Shown here: positions 1 through 10,239 of the stretch, one piece after another
Layout of the letters: each line of letters begins with the position of its first letter
Position numbering within the stretch: position 1 is the stretch's first letter
Source: Macrocystis pyrifera
Lineage: Eukaryota; Sar; Phaeophyceae; Laminariales; Laminariaceae
Direction of reading: 5' to 3'
Assembly (NCBI GenBank): GCA_031763025.1
Contig: JASSKH010000043.1
Coordinates: 253,501 to 317,500 of the forward strand
DNA length: 64,000 nt
Made by a program: the position numbers and the translations under genes
The notes under the pieces: model-generated
The model's database searches: none
What the model saw: only the letters and a program-made list of their open reading frames with translations
What the model was told of the DNA's origin: nothing

Positions 1-70
1 CATAAAAACCTATATATTTACCTATTTTTTTACTAACAATATTTGGTCCTATTTACTATCCCCCGTAATA
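1..70. mobile_element. MITE family 1, copy cut by window start
   Basis: This is the right half of the main palindromic MITE of the window. It contains the family core AACAATATTTGGTCCTATTT and ends in CCCCCGTAATA. The left half lies outside the window. The family is about 108 bp, is bounded by TATTACGGGGG and CCCCCGTAATA, and has no coding capacity. Confidence 0.8.
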
Positions 71-124
71 TTAATATTGTCATTCCCGATAGTAGGGTGT
101 GCGCATGGTGTGTGTTCTCCACAT

Positions 125-250
125 AAAAACTGTTCTTTCCGCACGTCGACACCCAGCACACACACCCTGTCCGCGCTGATTCTGTCGACATCCAGCACAC
201 ACCCCCTGTCCGTGCTGATTCTCTGATCCTGAGAGAGACACGTTCTGTGG
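125..250 (+). repeat. dispersed repeat D with a 2x ~46 bp tandem core
   Basis: Two adjacent units of about 46 bp each contain GTCGACA(C/T)CCAGCACACAC followed by CTGTCCG(C/T)GCTGATTCT. The same sequence recurs at 4565-4655 (+) and in reverse complement at 63535-63660. A related end piece, GTCGACGGGTAGAAAGAACG, is at 419-445. The element type is unknown; no coding or terminal features are visible. Confidence 0.65.
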
Positions 251-502
251 TCAAAAACTACGTACATAGTAGTAGTATTAGGTTATGTACGTGATACGTG
301 GTAATTTCTGCCTGAAATAATGTTACCACAGGTACACACGCGCCTACACTCATCTTACGTATCATGCGATACTGCTGTGTGGTATGATATTCTGTTTATA
401 ACTGTCGAGCTAAGTGATGTCGACGGGTAGAAAGAACGGTTTAATGTGAAGAAAACAAAAACAACAACAACAACAACAATGACGGAAACAATGCTCGCAC
501 AC

Positions 503-611
503 TATTACGGGGGTCTATAGTTAACAGGACCTATGGCATCGATAAAAACCTATATATTTACGTATATTTACTAACAATATTTGGTCCTGTTAACTATGGA
601 ACCCCGTAATA
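503..611. mobile_element. MITE family 1 copy (GTTAAC subtype)
   Basis: A full-length copy running from TATTACGGGGG to CCCCGTAATA. The inner arms carry the TAGTTAACAGGACC / GGTCCTGTTAACTA subtype rather than the AGTAAATAGGACC subtype, so at least two subfamilies exist. Confidence 0.85.
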
Positions 612-998
612 CGTTTTCACGTTTTCCATCACTTTTCGAAAGAGAGGGGAACTCGTCGGTCAAGCCACTCTTCTTATAGTACTCCCCGAATGCGAGTTGA
701 AGTTAGGGCCTGGTCCATTCGGTCGTTTGTTTGTTATTCCGAGCCCACTTTTTCGGAATGGCCCAACATGTCTCCATACAAGCCAAACTTTGGCACCCGA
801 GTTATTTATGGTACGAGTACGTATTTTCCCACGATTTATGTATATAGCACACAGGCTGAAAGTTGTACATCTTTTGAGTCCAGTCATGACATGCTTTTTT
901 GGTCGATTTTGCGCCAAAGAGCGAATTATTATGCCGACGGCCGAAAGAAGTAACCGAAGTACTTGGCACCAGATTAACCCTGCGATTACGAAGGCTTC
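612..998. other. no gene seen
   Basis: Short open frames on both strands here have no recognisable domain, no splice-flanked coding segment and no repeat signature. I see nothing supportable in this stretch. Confidence 0.5.
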
Positions 999-1107
999 TA
1001 TTACGGGGCACCATAGTAAATATGACCTAATATTGATAGTGGAAATACGGAAATATATAGGTTTTTGAGTGTAATGTAGGTCCTATTTACTATGGTCCCC
1101 CGTAATA
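999..1107. mobile_element. MITE family 1 copy
   Basis: A full-length copy of the AGTAAATAGGACC subtype with both TATTACGGGG and CCCCCGTAATA ends. A family 2 palindrome (1108-1185) abuts its right end. Confidence 0.85.
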
Positions 1108-1185
1108 GGACTGACTGCAGTCAGTCCCGTTTTGGTGACAAACCAGTCAAATCCTAAGAGATTCGTTCCCAAAACAGGATGAACA
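1108..1185. mobile_element. MITE family 2 (GGGACTGCAGTCC palindrome), diverged
   Basis: The segment carries CTGCAGTCAGTCCCGTTTTG, then GACAAACCAGTCAAATCCTAAG, then a reverse-complement arm ending in CCCAAAACAGGA. This matches the family 2 plan: GGACTGCAGTCC - CGTTTTGGGGACAAAC - AAGTAGTTTGTCCCCAAAACG - GGACTGCAGTCC. It is degenerate in the right arm. Confidence 0.55.
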
Positions 1186-1212
1186 TGATATTCGCGAAAC
1201 GAATATTATTAT

Positions 1213-1325
1213 TATTACGGGGGGCCATCATAGTAAATAGGACCAAATATTGTCAGTACAAATATGGAAACATATGGGTGTTTGCGCGCACCGTAGGTCC
1301 TATTCACTATGGTCCCTCGAAATAG
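1213..1325. mobile_element. MITE family 1 copy
   Basis: It runs from TATTACGGGGGG to CTCGAAATA. The right end is mutated but the inner arms AGTAAATAGGACC and GGTCCTATTCACTATGG are clear. Confidence 0.8.
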
Positions 1326-3249
1326 TGTTTTCTAGGAAGATGAGGCAATAATATCGTGATCTTGGAGCCGCAGCGATGGTGATCGGCATTGAACTTGTTG
1401 TACTTTAATGGTACGTACTCTATCAACGTCGGCGTGGGATCTTCTCGAATTTTGTACTTTTTTCAAAATTTGCGTTTTTAAATTAACAATCGGCAAAACA
1501 GGATTTTTGGGCATTTTCGCGTGTCGGCGCCTACTACTTGGACCCGTTTTTTTTTTCGTGTCGAGAACTGCGGGCCGCCGACGATCGCCCTTGATCAGAC
1601 AGAAACATAACATATATTTGAAAAAATTGTCGTCGTTCCACAATCACGAAACAAAACTGGTGATCGGCTTATCTATTTGACAACTTTAATTATTCGTTTC
1701 ACGACTATATCATGTTGACTGCAGTCCTATCAGTCTAAAAAGAGCTAACCAATGTGGATGCTGTTGAACAATTTGGCACGGTTGCCAATCAATGCCGACT
1801 GTGGGCATCTTACCCGGGGTCGCCAACGTTCACAACGTCCATCTACTAAACTGTGGAAGTGGTACAAACTATGGCACATTTTTCGTTTTTTTTTGCCACA
1901 AACTATGGTGCACTTCGCTCGTTACATGCCACCCCTCCTCTGCCCAACATCCAAAACACTGTGGCTTTTGGCTTTGCATATGATGTCCCCGACAGCCATT
2001 TATGCCAATCGCTATGCCCGCTAAATGAATCAACGCCTGCTTTATGTAGTTGTAGTTCGTGAGACACGGATGGAGAGATTGCTCCTATAATACATCGGGA
2101 GGCGTTTTTTTCCTATGGGGATTATAGTTTTGTTTCCTACTGATTGTAGTGTGAAAAATTGTAGAATATGTGGTCAGGCCATATATCAATCAACATGCCG
2201 AATAATTCTACACTTCGTAGACGTGTTCAAATGATGCGTTCATGGCACTTGTTTTGTTTTGCTTTGCAGGCCGTACAAAAGGCTGTTCTAATGAAAGCCT
2301 GCGAAAGTGTCATGATCAAGGTTGCGGGCACTTGTTATGATCAACGATCCGGGACACTTTGTATCCCTGGACAGGTCTGCCTTTTAAGTCGGTAATCGTT
2401 GGTACCCACGTGCGTTGCTTGCTTAGCAATAGAAGAAGAGCAGTTTTATTCCTTTCCTGCACGCGGAGACTGAGACCAAGCTCGTGCGTCTCTGGAAAAC
2501 CCTGGTTTTCCATCTAAGATACGCCTTTCAAGTACTACAAATACGTTCCCAGTGACTGAACCGAGGGAATTACCGGGCTTTCAACCTCCTACAAAGCAGT
2601 ATCATAACACTAACCCACTCTGATGAGCCGTATATATATATGCAGAATTATTGGGAAATTCGTGGAAACCCCGATTCCACGAACTAGAGCACGAGCCGAA
2701 GATGCGGCTCTTCAAAACCCACTCCCACACCTCTGAACAGCGAGGCAACGAAGCCGGCAAAGGACGAAAAAAAATAAAGGGAAGACCTAGCCTTAAGGGG
2801 CAGAAAGTACAGAGCAATGTGTTGAGCTCTTTGGAAACCCAGTGAACATTTTACTCTTCAACGGAGTCATTTTTGCATTCGGTTTTTGACAGAAGGAAAG
2901 CGAACACAACCACAACACAAAAAAATCAAGGCCATGCCTTCGAAACAATACCAGGTTTATATTTCGTCCATAAAGGAGGGTCGAGGCGGCGAAAGAAATC
3001 GGGAAAATATGAAAGCATGGGTAGTTGGGTTTGGGGTGTGGGGGGGTGGGCCATTAATAGTAGCTGTGTGCATCGGGTACTGCATGGGCTGGTCGGTCCC
3101 GCAGTACCAACACCACCCACCGTCAGCACGCAACAAAAGCTTGTATGGTGGGGGGGTTCCGGTAGCATCAGTGCGAATATGTCTTCTTAACCAACATCTG
3201 CAAGTGAAAACTATGACAATAACAACACCATACATAAGTCAAGTGCCTT
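1326..3249. other. no convincing gene; AT-rich unique sequence
   Basis: Open frames of 60-128 codons occur on both strands but overlap one another and show no domain or splice structure. A fragment like a family 2 arm (TTGACTGCAGTCC) is near 1712. Nothing else could be supported. Confidence 0.5.
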
Positions 3250-3713
3250 TTACGGGGGACCATAGTAAATAGGGCCAAATAATATTGGTAAAAATGGGGA
3301 AGAATAATATATATGTTTTGGTGAGTACCGCCGTACCGTAGGTCCAATTTAATATATATTTGTTTATTTCATTTTTTTTCATCATCACTTTTACTTTCCA
3401 GCCCACTCGTAGGAGGTTTTACCCTCGACGATCTTCTGGACAAGCCGTGGTCACAGGTAGGTGTCGTCCCTTCTCCCCCCGGTACGTGCCTTTTAGTTTT
3501 TATCGCGCATAGGGTTCAGCATTCCCACTGCTCGTCGATTTTCATCGAATGTACAGCTAACTCACGCTCTCGCGCTTTCCGCTATTCAATTTTAAGCAAG
3601 CAAAAGTTCCCATGAGCATGCACTCGGTGAGACTCGAACTCACGAAATTGATCTTGATAGGCTCGCGGACCACCTACCAAGCCACCGGGGACGCCGGTAT
3701 AGACCCCCGTAAC
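3250..3713. mobile_element. MITE family 1 interrupted by a SINE (composite, left)
   Basis: A family 1 MITE starts at TTTTACGGGGGACC (3248-3261) and continues through GTACCGTAGGTCC. It is then split by a reverse-orientation SINE (about 3367-3697), and its last 14 bp, AGACCCCCGTAAC, resume after the SINE head. The mirror-image arrangement is at 3857-4301, so the MITE-plus-SINE composite exists twice in opposite orientation. Confidence 0.75.
3367..3697 (-). mobile_element. tRNA-derived SINE, copy 1 (reverse)
   Basis: Read on the minus strand it opens with a tRNA-like head. There is an A-box-like TGGCTTGGTAGG and a B-box GAGTTCGAGTCTC about 45 nt later, the spacing of an internal RNA polymerase III promoter. 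A tRNA-unrelated body of about 260 bp follows and it ends in an A-rich tail (poly-T on the + strand). It is about 330 bp and closely resembles copy 2 at 3873-4204. It encodes no protein and would depend on a LINE for movement. Confidence 0.8.
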
Positions 3714-3856
3714 AACAATCTGTCAACCGCAACAAATTCTGCTGTTACACCAGACCAAGTAAAAAATGTTAGCAACTTGTGTACCAACAACACGGACAAC
3801 AGCTCTCGGGGGGGGGGATAATGAACAGCATATACATATGCAAGAAGAACACCAAT

Positions 3857-4301
3857 TATTACGGGGGACCATCGGCGTCCCCGGTGGCTTGGTGGGTGGT
3901 CCGCGAGCCTGTCAAGACCAATTTCGTGAGTTCGAGTCTCACCGAGTGCATGCTCGTAGGGACTTTCTCTTGCATAAAATTGATTAGCGGAAAGCGCGAG
4001 AGCGTGAGTTAGTTGTACAATCGATGAAAATCGACGAGCAGTGGGAATGCTGAACCCTATGCGCGATAAAAACTAAAGGCACGTACCGAGGGGGAGAAGA
4101 GACGACACCTGTGACCACGGCTTCTCCAGAAGATCGTCGAGGGTATAAAACCTCCTACGAGTGGGCTGGAAAGTAAAAGTGATGATGAAAAAAAAAAAAA
4201 AAAAGTAATAGGACCCAATACTATTGTTGGTAAAAATAGTGAAATATATTATAGAGGGTTTTAGTATACCATAGGTCCTATTAACTATGGACCCCCGTAA
4301 C
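3857..4301. mobile_element. MITE family 1 interrupted by a SINE (composite, right)
   Basis: The MITE left end TATTACGGGGGACCAT (3857-3872) is followed directly by the SINE. The MITE resumes with AGTAATAGGACCC at 4204-4216 and ends at CCCCCGTAAC near 4301. The SINE insertion point lies inside the MITE arm at ACCAT^AGTAA. It is the mirror image of the composite at 3250-3713, with about 140 bp between them. Confidence 0.75.
3873..4204 (+). mobile_element. tRNA-derived SINE, copy 2 (forward)
   Basis: The head CGTCCCCGGTGGCTTGGTGG contains the A-box TGGCTTGGTGGG, and GAGTTCGAGTCTCACC is a near-perfect B-box. The body includes ATGCGCGATAAAAACTAAAG and the copy ends in GTGATGATG plus an 18-base A tail. 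The anticodon-loop and acceptor pairings of a working tRNA are not maintained, so this is a SINE head rather than a tRNA gene. Copy 3 is at 49458-49892. Confidence 0.85.
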
Positions 4302-4564
4302 AACTGCCGATTGCAAAAAAAAATCCTCAAGCACAGGAGCAATAGCAGTTAACTGCACGAAGCAACAATAAATTCAAAACATTCAATCAAGCTTGCTATT
4401 TTGACTATTTTGACTACTTCTCTAGACGAACGACCGGTATCAACCATTTAGCGGCATGACTATATATATCAACCATATATAATAGTAACATGCTACCTGG
4501 TACCAGGTGCTATGGGATATGTATACACGTACCTGGTACGTTGTCTTTGTTTAATTCAAATTAA

Positions 4565-4655
4565 ACCGTTCTTTCTACCCGTCGACATCCAGCACAACCA
4601 CAGTGTCCGTTTCGACTCTTCAATCCTAGAGAAATACAAGTTATGTGGTCACAAA
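4565..4655 (+). repeat. dispersed repeat D, second copy
   Basis: It begins CCGTTCTTTCTACCCGTCGA and continues through CATCCAGCACAACCACAGTG to GAAATACAAGTTATGTGGTC. It matches 125-250 (+) and the reverse complement of 63535-63660. Confidence 0.65.
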
Positions 4656-4848
4656 AAGCAAGGCCAGATATACTGCGTTGCCACGTATGTATGTGCCAAA
4701 AATGTGGCTGAACCTCCGCCGCCTTTTGCATTGCGATACTCGACATTTAAAATGTCCCTCTTCTTGTCTTACATGCACTCTTTCACCATCTTTGATTTTG
4801 TCAACTCAGAGTTGGGGGCGAGGGGAGTCGTCGTCATCAGCTTGAAAC

Positions 4849-4966
4849 AATATACTCGTACGTACTTGGTTTATATTTTTTTTAAACGAAATCATTATAT
4901 TCATATCAATATACTCGTACGTACTTGGTATACATTTTTTTTAAAAGAAATAATTATTTATTTCCT
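4849..4966 (+). repeat. 59 bp direct repeat, two units
   Basis: The unit CAATATACTCGTACGTACTTGG plus a T-run and AAA(C/A)GAAAT occurs twice with a 59 bp period. AT-rich dinucleotide runs (TA)n follow to about 5095. No gene is seen from 4656 to 6770; the region is AT-rich with short overlapping frames only. Confidence 0.6.
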
Positions 4967-5939
4967 GAAATCAGGGAGACCAATATATATATATATATAT
5001 GTACTGTATTTAAACAATAAATATATGTATGTATTTTAAAAATAAATATATATGTATGTATTTTATAAATATATATATACTCGTATATGTTTTTTTTCCG
5101 AAATGGGGGAGACCAAATATATATATTTAATTATCACGAAAAACTTGTTTATTTCCTGAAATCGGAGAGAAGAAATAAAATATAAGGCTTTCTCGCTTTT
5201 CGCCCAAACCTAAAAAAAAAAGTTGTCTCGGCTCATTTCGGCTCAAAAAAAACTAAAATCAACTCGACAAAACAGAAACGACAGGCACACAAAACATTTT
5301 TTTTTGACTATTTCGGCTCCGAAAACAGTTTGTCGGGCTTTTGGACTCGATCATAAACATTCGACTCGCGATCTTGAAAATCGGTTTATTCACATGGAAA
5401 TCAGCTTTCTTTGCAAATTAATTGTGTTGAAAGCTAACTCGCTCAGAGTGCATTATCACCAGAGCGCTGCCCGCATCGGCCAGCAGGCGTCAGACATCCG
5501 TCACGTAAGTCCATATTGTTTCCCAGATAATTATCGTTCAACACAGCAAATATTAGGCGGCTATATACAGGGGACTAGTGAAAAGTGGGGTCCAAGCGGA
5601 ATTCGGCCCCCGGGACTAAAAGTCGGCCCTCTCCCCCTCCCTACAAATCGGCCCAAGGAAAAAAAAGGGATTTCTTCAGCAAACATCGGCCTTTTTGGCC
5701 TTTTCAGGAAAAAAAGCAAGCAGGTGGAGGCTCAGCCTGTGGTCATTATTGACACCGCTGATAATCACAGGGGATTATCGACCCCTAGGTCGGTAAGATA
5801 TTATTGTTCCATTCACCATCTGACAATGCGCCGCTATGTCTCGTTCGTGGCATCCACGTATAAAAGTATAAAATATCCAATGGCTCGAAACATGTAAAGT
5901 GTTATCATTCGAACCTGACTACTACAAAACAATGTACCA

Positions 5940-5980
5940 ACAATTAATGCATTCCCTTATATATATATATATATATATGA
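5940..5980. repeat. (TA)n microsatellite
   Basis: A short run of TA dinucleotides lies at about 5960-5978 in otherwise unremarkable sequence. Confidence 0.7.
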
Positions 5981-6769
5981 TTCGTCTGCCTCCTAACCGA
6001 AGGTTCGTACTTTATACGCATCTATCTATCTGTAGAATCCCCGCTTCCCTTGGTTTGAAGTGCATGTTTTCATTCCAAACCGACGAGCATCGTGTTACCG
6101 TATGGTACATTGACGGTTTGTGTGCTCCTTCGTCCTGCAAGCGACGGAAACAGGAGCAGCACCACCTACAGAGCCCTGAGAGCGCTACTCTTCGAGGTCT
6201 CGGTTCGATTTGATGTGGCTGGGAGGTCGTGCGTCATTGCTTTCACCCCGAGATGTTAGTTGCTGGAGTTCGCGAAGCGCAAACTCGCCGGCTGCGTGCT
6301 GCTCGCCGATGTGTCTTTGATGCCCAGGCTGGCGCATCAATTCTCAGATACGACAGGAACCTTCTCTGGTACAGTAGTTCGAGCACTTAACACGGCCAAG
6401 CTCGGCGAACTCGGCATGGATTTCGACTCAAGCAGAGGAGGATGGAGGTACAAACAATGAGCTTGCATAGACATCGTCGGTGACGAACTCGGCGGTGCTT
6501 TGGTGGCCCGCGAGGCACAGACCACACTCACTCACATGTTACATACACGGGAAGACTCTCAATTTCGTTTTTTTATTTTTGTACCCACTGCCCAAATTTC
6601 CGGGAAACTTCATTTGCATCTGATAGATGCCCGAGCGCACTCAGGCAGCCAACCACTTTACGGAGAGACGCATTTCGAGCGCGCGCTCGAAAGGGCGGTC
6701 TGGCTCCTCGTAAAAGCCTGTGCTCAACGTTGGCACCACAGCCAGCCGCGAGATTTTATTAACGATATA

Positions 6770-7330
6770 TGTATACTATGCTACCCAGCCGTAGCCAGTC
6801 GAGTTGTTGATGGGTAACATAGGCACTTGTGGCGAGTAGACCACGGCAACAGTAAAAAGGGACACGGCAGTACGAGCGGTGTGGTATGTCCAATGCCGAT
6901 TCAGAAATATGCGGTGGAACTCCGTTGGATCGGTGATCCTACTCGTGTCACAACCCCGAAATACCGTTTCGAGTTTAGTCGAAGTATTTTGTTTTAGTTT
7001 TAGTTTTTACCCCATGCTGGGGTCTTGAGACTTGGAAACTCCGTCATCAATGGACTGTGACCAAGCACACTCGTCCAATCCACTTCACTTCTCTTCTCTT
7101 CTCTTCCTCCTCCTCCTCTTCCTGTCCTGTTGGACCCGACCGATAACGGACACTGGCCTTGAGCGACATTTTCTTTTATATGTTTTTCTGAGAGCTGAAG
7201 CTTGATTAACAATCATTCGGTGCGACACCGGCTGAAGTGCTTGCCTTTACGGCCGACTGCTATATTCAGCGGCCACGCACACGCGTCTAGTGGGGGGGCT
7301 CTGCCAAGGGATCATGAGCTTCGATTTACG
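6770..7330 (+). repeat. repeat E, long copy (possible old LTR)
   Basis: The left half (6770-7060) matches 12817-13085: both contain GCTACCCAGC, GTGGTATGTCCAATG / GCGGTATGTCCAATG, CCCCGAAATACC and GTCTTGAGACTTG-type blocks. The right half (7060-7330) matches 16150-16440, sharing ACACTGGCCTTGA and ACACCGGCTGAAGTGCTT. The two halves are thus contiguous here but separated by about 3 kb of gypsy-related sequence downstream. A solo LTR or a non-autonomous element is possible; I cannot tell which. Confidence 0.6.
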
Positions 7331-8780
7331 CAAGCCCTGCAAAGCCGCGAGCCGTCAGCATCATCTAGAAACCACAACGACTGAGATAGGGCTGCTGCGA
7401 CACGGAGCTTCTCCACACAGAGTTGCGGCGATCATCACCCTCTCCAGCTACGTTGTGAAGAACGACAACGGACACCAAAATGAGACTCCACGATCCACGA
7501 TCATTGCTATCGGGAGCTGCTTGCTGATACCAAGGGCTGCATAAAGCTACCACGATCATCGCCATCTAGAGCTGCTGCCACGTAGAACGAGTGGTATACT
7601 ACTGCTGTGCGCGTTTGGTTTCCCTGGATTGTGAGTACGTGTATCACGCTGGAAAAATCCCGAAACCGTTGAAACGCTCATTCGGCGTAAGTGGCGGGGC
7701 GAATACGTTTTCGAGTTCGAGTACATTCGGTCCAATGAGGTCCCCGTTGCGATACATCAGGATCGATTTTTTTCGTGTGCACGTGAGGGACTGGTTCGAG
7801 ACCACTATCACCTCTGCTGCACTCCTGCTGCTGGTAGGGTGAGACCCACTGCGCGTAATCGAAACCACGGGCGTCCTTCTGATCGAGTGCAGATACGTCG
7901 CTGCTGCAGCTACGTACGAGAGAAATTACAACTACGGTAAAATATGGACGCTAAGAGGCATTATTAACCGGACGTTGTTTTGCGCGTTTCGAAGAAAATT
8001 CCCGGATTTCCGTTTTTTTTCGTGTTTCGCGGAATTTTCTCAGCCCCGGCAAAATACCTAAAACATGATTTCCCGTATCGCGGAAATGTCTCGCATCGTC
8101 GCAGGACATCAGACAGGTGTACCGTGTGAGCCGTGTGCGCCGTGCCACCACTCGGCACTGTACAGGATAGGCCAGGGGCATCCCCAGGGTCATTCCCAGG
8201 TCATGGCTGGTCGCGGAAAGCGCCGTGCACAACGAGCGTTTATTCCTCTAGTCAACCGAGCCGACCTACCAACATAGCCGAGATCAACACGAAATCGCCA
8301 GCTATTTTCATGTCGTGGAGGGCGTTGTCGCGCCAGACGTTGAGCTTGCGAGGTACGGCGAGGCGCGGTGGCCTCTCCAGGAGTCGGGGCACCTTTAGCA
8401 ACACGACCAGCGGACGGCCTGTGCGCGCCGCCGGTTTCGCCGATTTGATCAGATGGACGAGCGTTGTAAGCTCATGAAACATGATACCGGGCGATAATAG
8501 GACCAACAGCATTTTTTTTTTCGCGTTTCCGTGAATTTTACCCGAAACGAGAACGAATACAGCTAATATCGACCCTAATGGCATCTTTCGAAGCACATTG
8601 AGGGGTGTGAAACCGTTTAGTGGTACGAACCCTGACCAAGTCGATGACTGAGAAAAGGTCTGCCTTATGCTGAGAAACGCCCTACCAGATGTCTGTTACA
8701 GACTGAAGGGGCAACGCCAGGCTTAGCAGACGGGGACGGCAGCTTCCTCCCAAGAGTCTCTTAAGCAACGCCAAGCTGCT
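7331..8780. other. no gene seen
   Basis: GC-richer sequence with several overlapping frames of 60-114 codons on both strands, none with a recognisable domain. It may be decayed retroelement sequence because a Copia-like relic follows, but no motif confirms this. Confidence 0.4.
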
Positions 8781-9500
8781 TTGGACAGAACCAACAATGA
8801 CATTTTAGCTATTCTCTACTCGATCACCGAGAAACCGACCGCGCTGCTGGTGACGAAGCATGTAGAGGACGCACGGGAACCTCGCGACAACGGATTGAAT
8901 GCCGTCAAGGAGTTGGAGTGGAAATACTTGAAGACCACGAACGAGGCGATGCGCGCCACACCAGAGGTAATCGCGACTGTGGTCGGACGCCGGGACAAGA
9001 CCCCGACAACTACATCAATGAGCTCACACGACTGCGCTACCTACTGGCCGAGATGGAGAAACCTAGCACAAACTAGCACCTCACCTACATCGTTCTCCAA
9101 GGTCTCGCTGACGAGTGCCGGGACGTCAAGCTGATGACCCGGAAGGACCAGACTGCGATATCACGAGGACTCTGTCTGTTTTACGTCATCTCTACCTGGA
9201 CAGGCTGCCGAGGAACATTACGAAGGATTGCAGGACGTGGCACGGCCATGACAGCAGCATCAACACGACCCGATCCCAGTGCCTTTATCTGCCACAACTT
9301 ATTGCAGGAGCGGCTACGCCGTGCTTACCAAACAAGATGGCGAAAACAACGAGCCCGCCGGCCAGAACAATACATCTGGACCAAGGGGCAGTGCTGGGCA
9401 GAAGGGGTGCTCTGTGCGCAAGACCACAGCGCGTAACGACACCTAGTTCCACGCGCAAGGAGCTCCGCGACAATAGGCGTGTAGTACGCGCACGACTGCT
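8781..9500 (+). mobile_element. fossil Copia-type (Ty1/copia) gag relic
   Basis: The translated + strand contains a stretch like the Copia/UBN2-type gag core: a run resembling LAILYSITEKPTALLVTKHV followed by a LEWKYLK-like block and, further on, VKLMTRKDQT. In intact Copia gag these spans precede a zinc knuckle, protease, integrase and RT; none of those is seen nearby. The relic is old and broken by several changes. It is the only part of the element that can be recognised. Confidence 0.7.
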
Positions 9501-10219
9501 GAGATGAGAGCCCAAACCCGCCTCAGTGACACCGAACACGCGACGGCGAACTGTGAAGACGACGTAGACAGGGGGATCGCATTCTAAACAGGCGAAACGA
9601 CCACTGGGACCACTAGCCATAATTGTGGTGGTCTCACCAGCGCGGAGTCGCCGGGAAGACGTTCCACGAGATCGCCGCAAAAACAGACGCGCTCGGGATT
9701 GCCAAAAAGACAACTTTCGGAATCGCTACAGCACTGTTCGATGAGACTGCCGGAGCTTCCGGAGTCGCCACACAAACAACAGAGTTGGGGGGGCGCCGAA
9801 GCCACTTTTCGGGATCGGGCCTCCGTATCCCCTACCCAGTGGGTTCGCCGGGGTAGACCGTCTTTTGGAATCTCCGCATCCTCATCGATCGTTCAGGGCT
9901 GCTGGGTTATTGCTTCTGGAGTCGCTGAACACCTTCACCACGTTTTGGGGCTGCTGGCACATCGCTTCATGGGTCGCTGCACATCATCTGGATTACTCTA
10001 GAGCTGCTGAAACATCGCCTTAAAGGTTGCTGGGCATCATCCGATTCGCTCGGGGGGGCATCTGCATCGCGGGGTCGCATCCACTAAAAAGCGAGGTGCT
10101 TTTGCCTCGTCGTAGTACGTAGCACCACGCGTCTTCTTTGAACGGGGTGGCGACAGAGACGTCGTAGGCTGCTACATAGTTATTTCGTTGTTCTTGATCA
10201 ATGCACTGATCATTAAAAT
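9501..10219. other. no gene seen; imperfect short-motif repetition
   Basis: The + strand repeatedly shows GATCGC / GTCGC / GCTGCTG words spaced 20-40 bp apart, suggesting a decayed tandem structure. Overlapping frames here lack any domain. Confidence 0.35.
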
Positions 10220-10239
10220 ATTGCACGACTAGAATAAGG

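Noticed and set aside
3873-3950. A functional tRNA gene
   Set aside because: A- and B-boxes are present but the stems do not pair as in a tRNA, and three copies share a 260 bp body with an A tail, so it is a SINE head.
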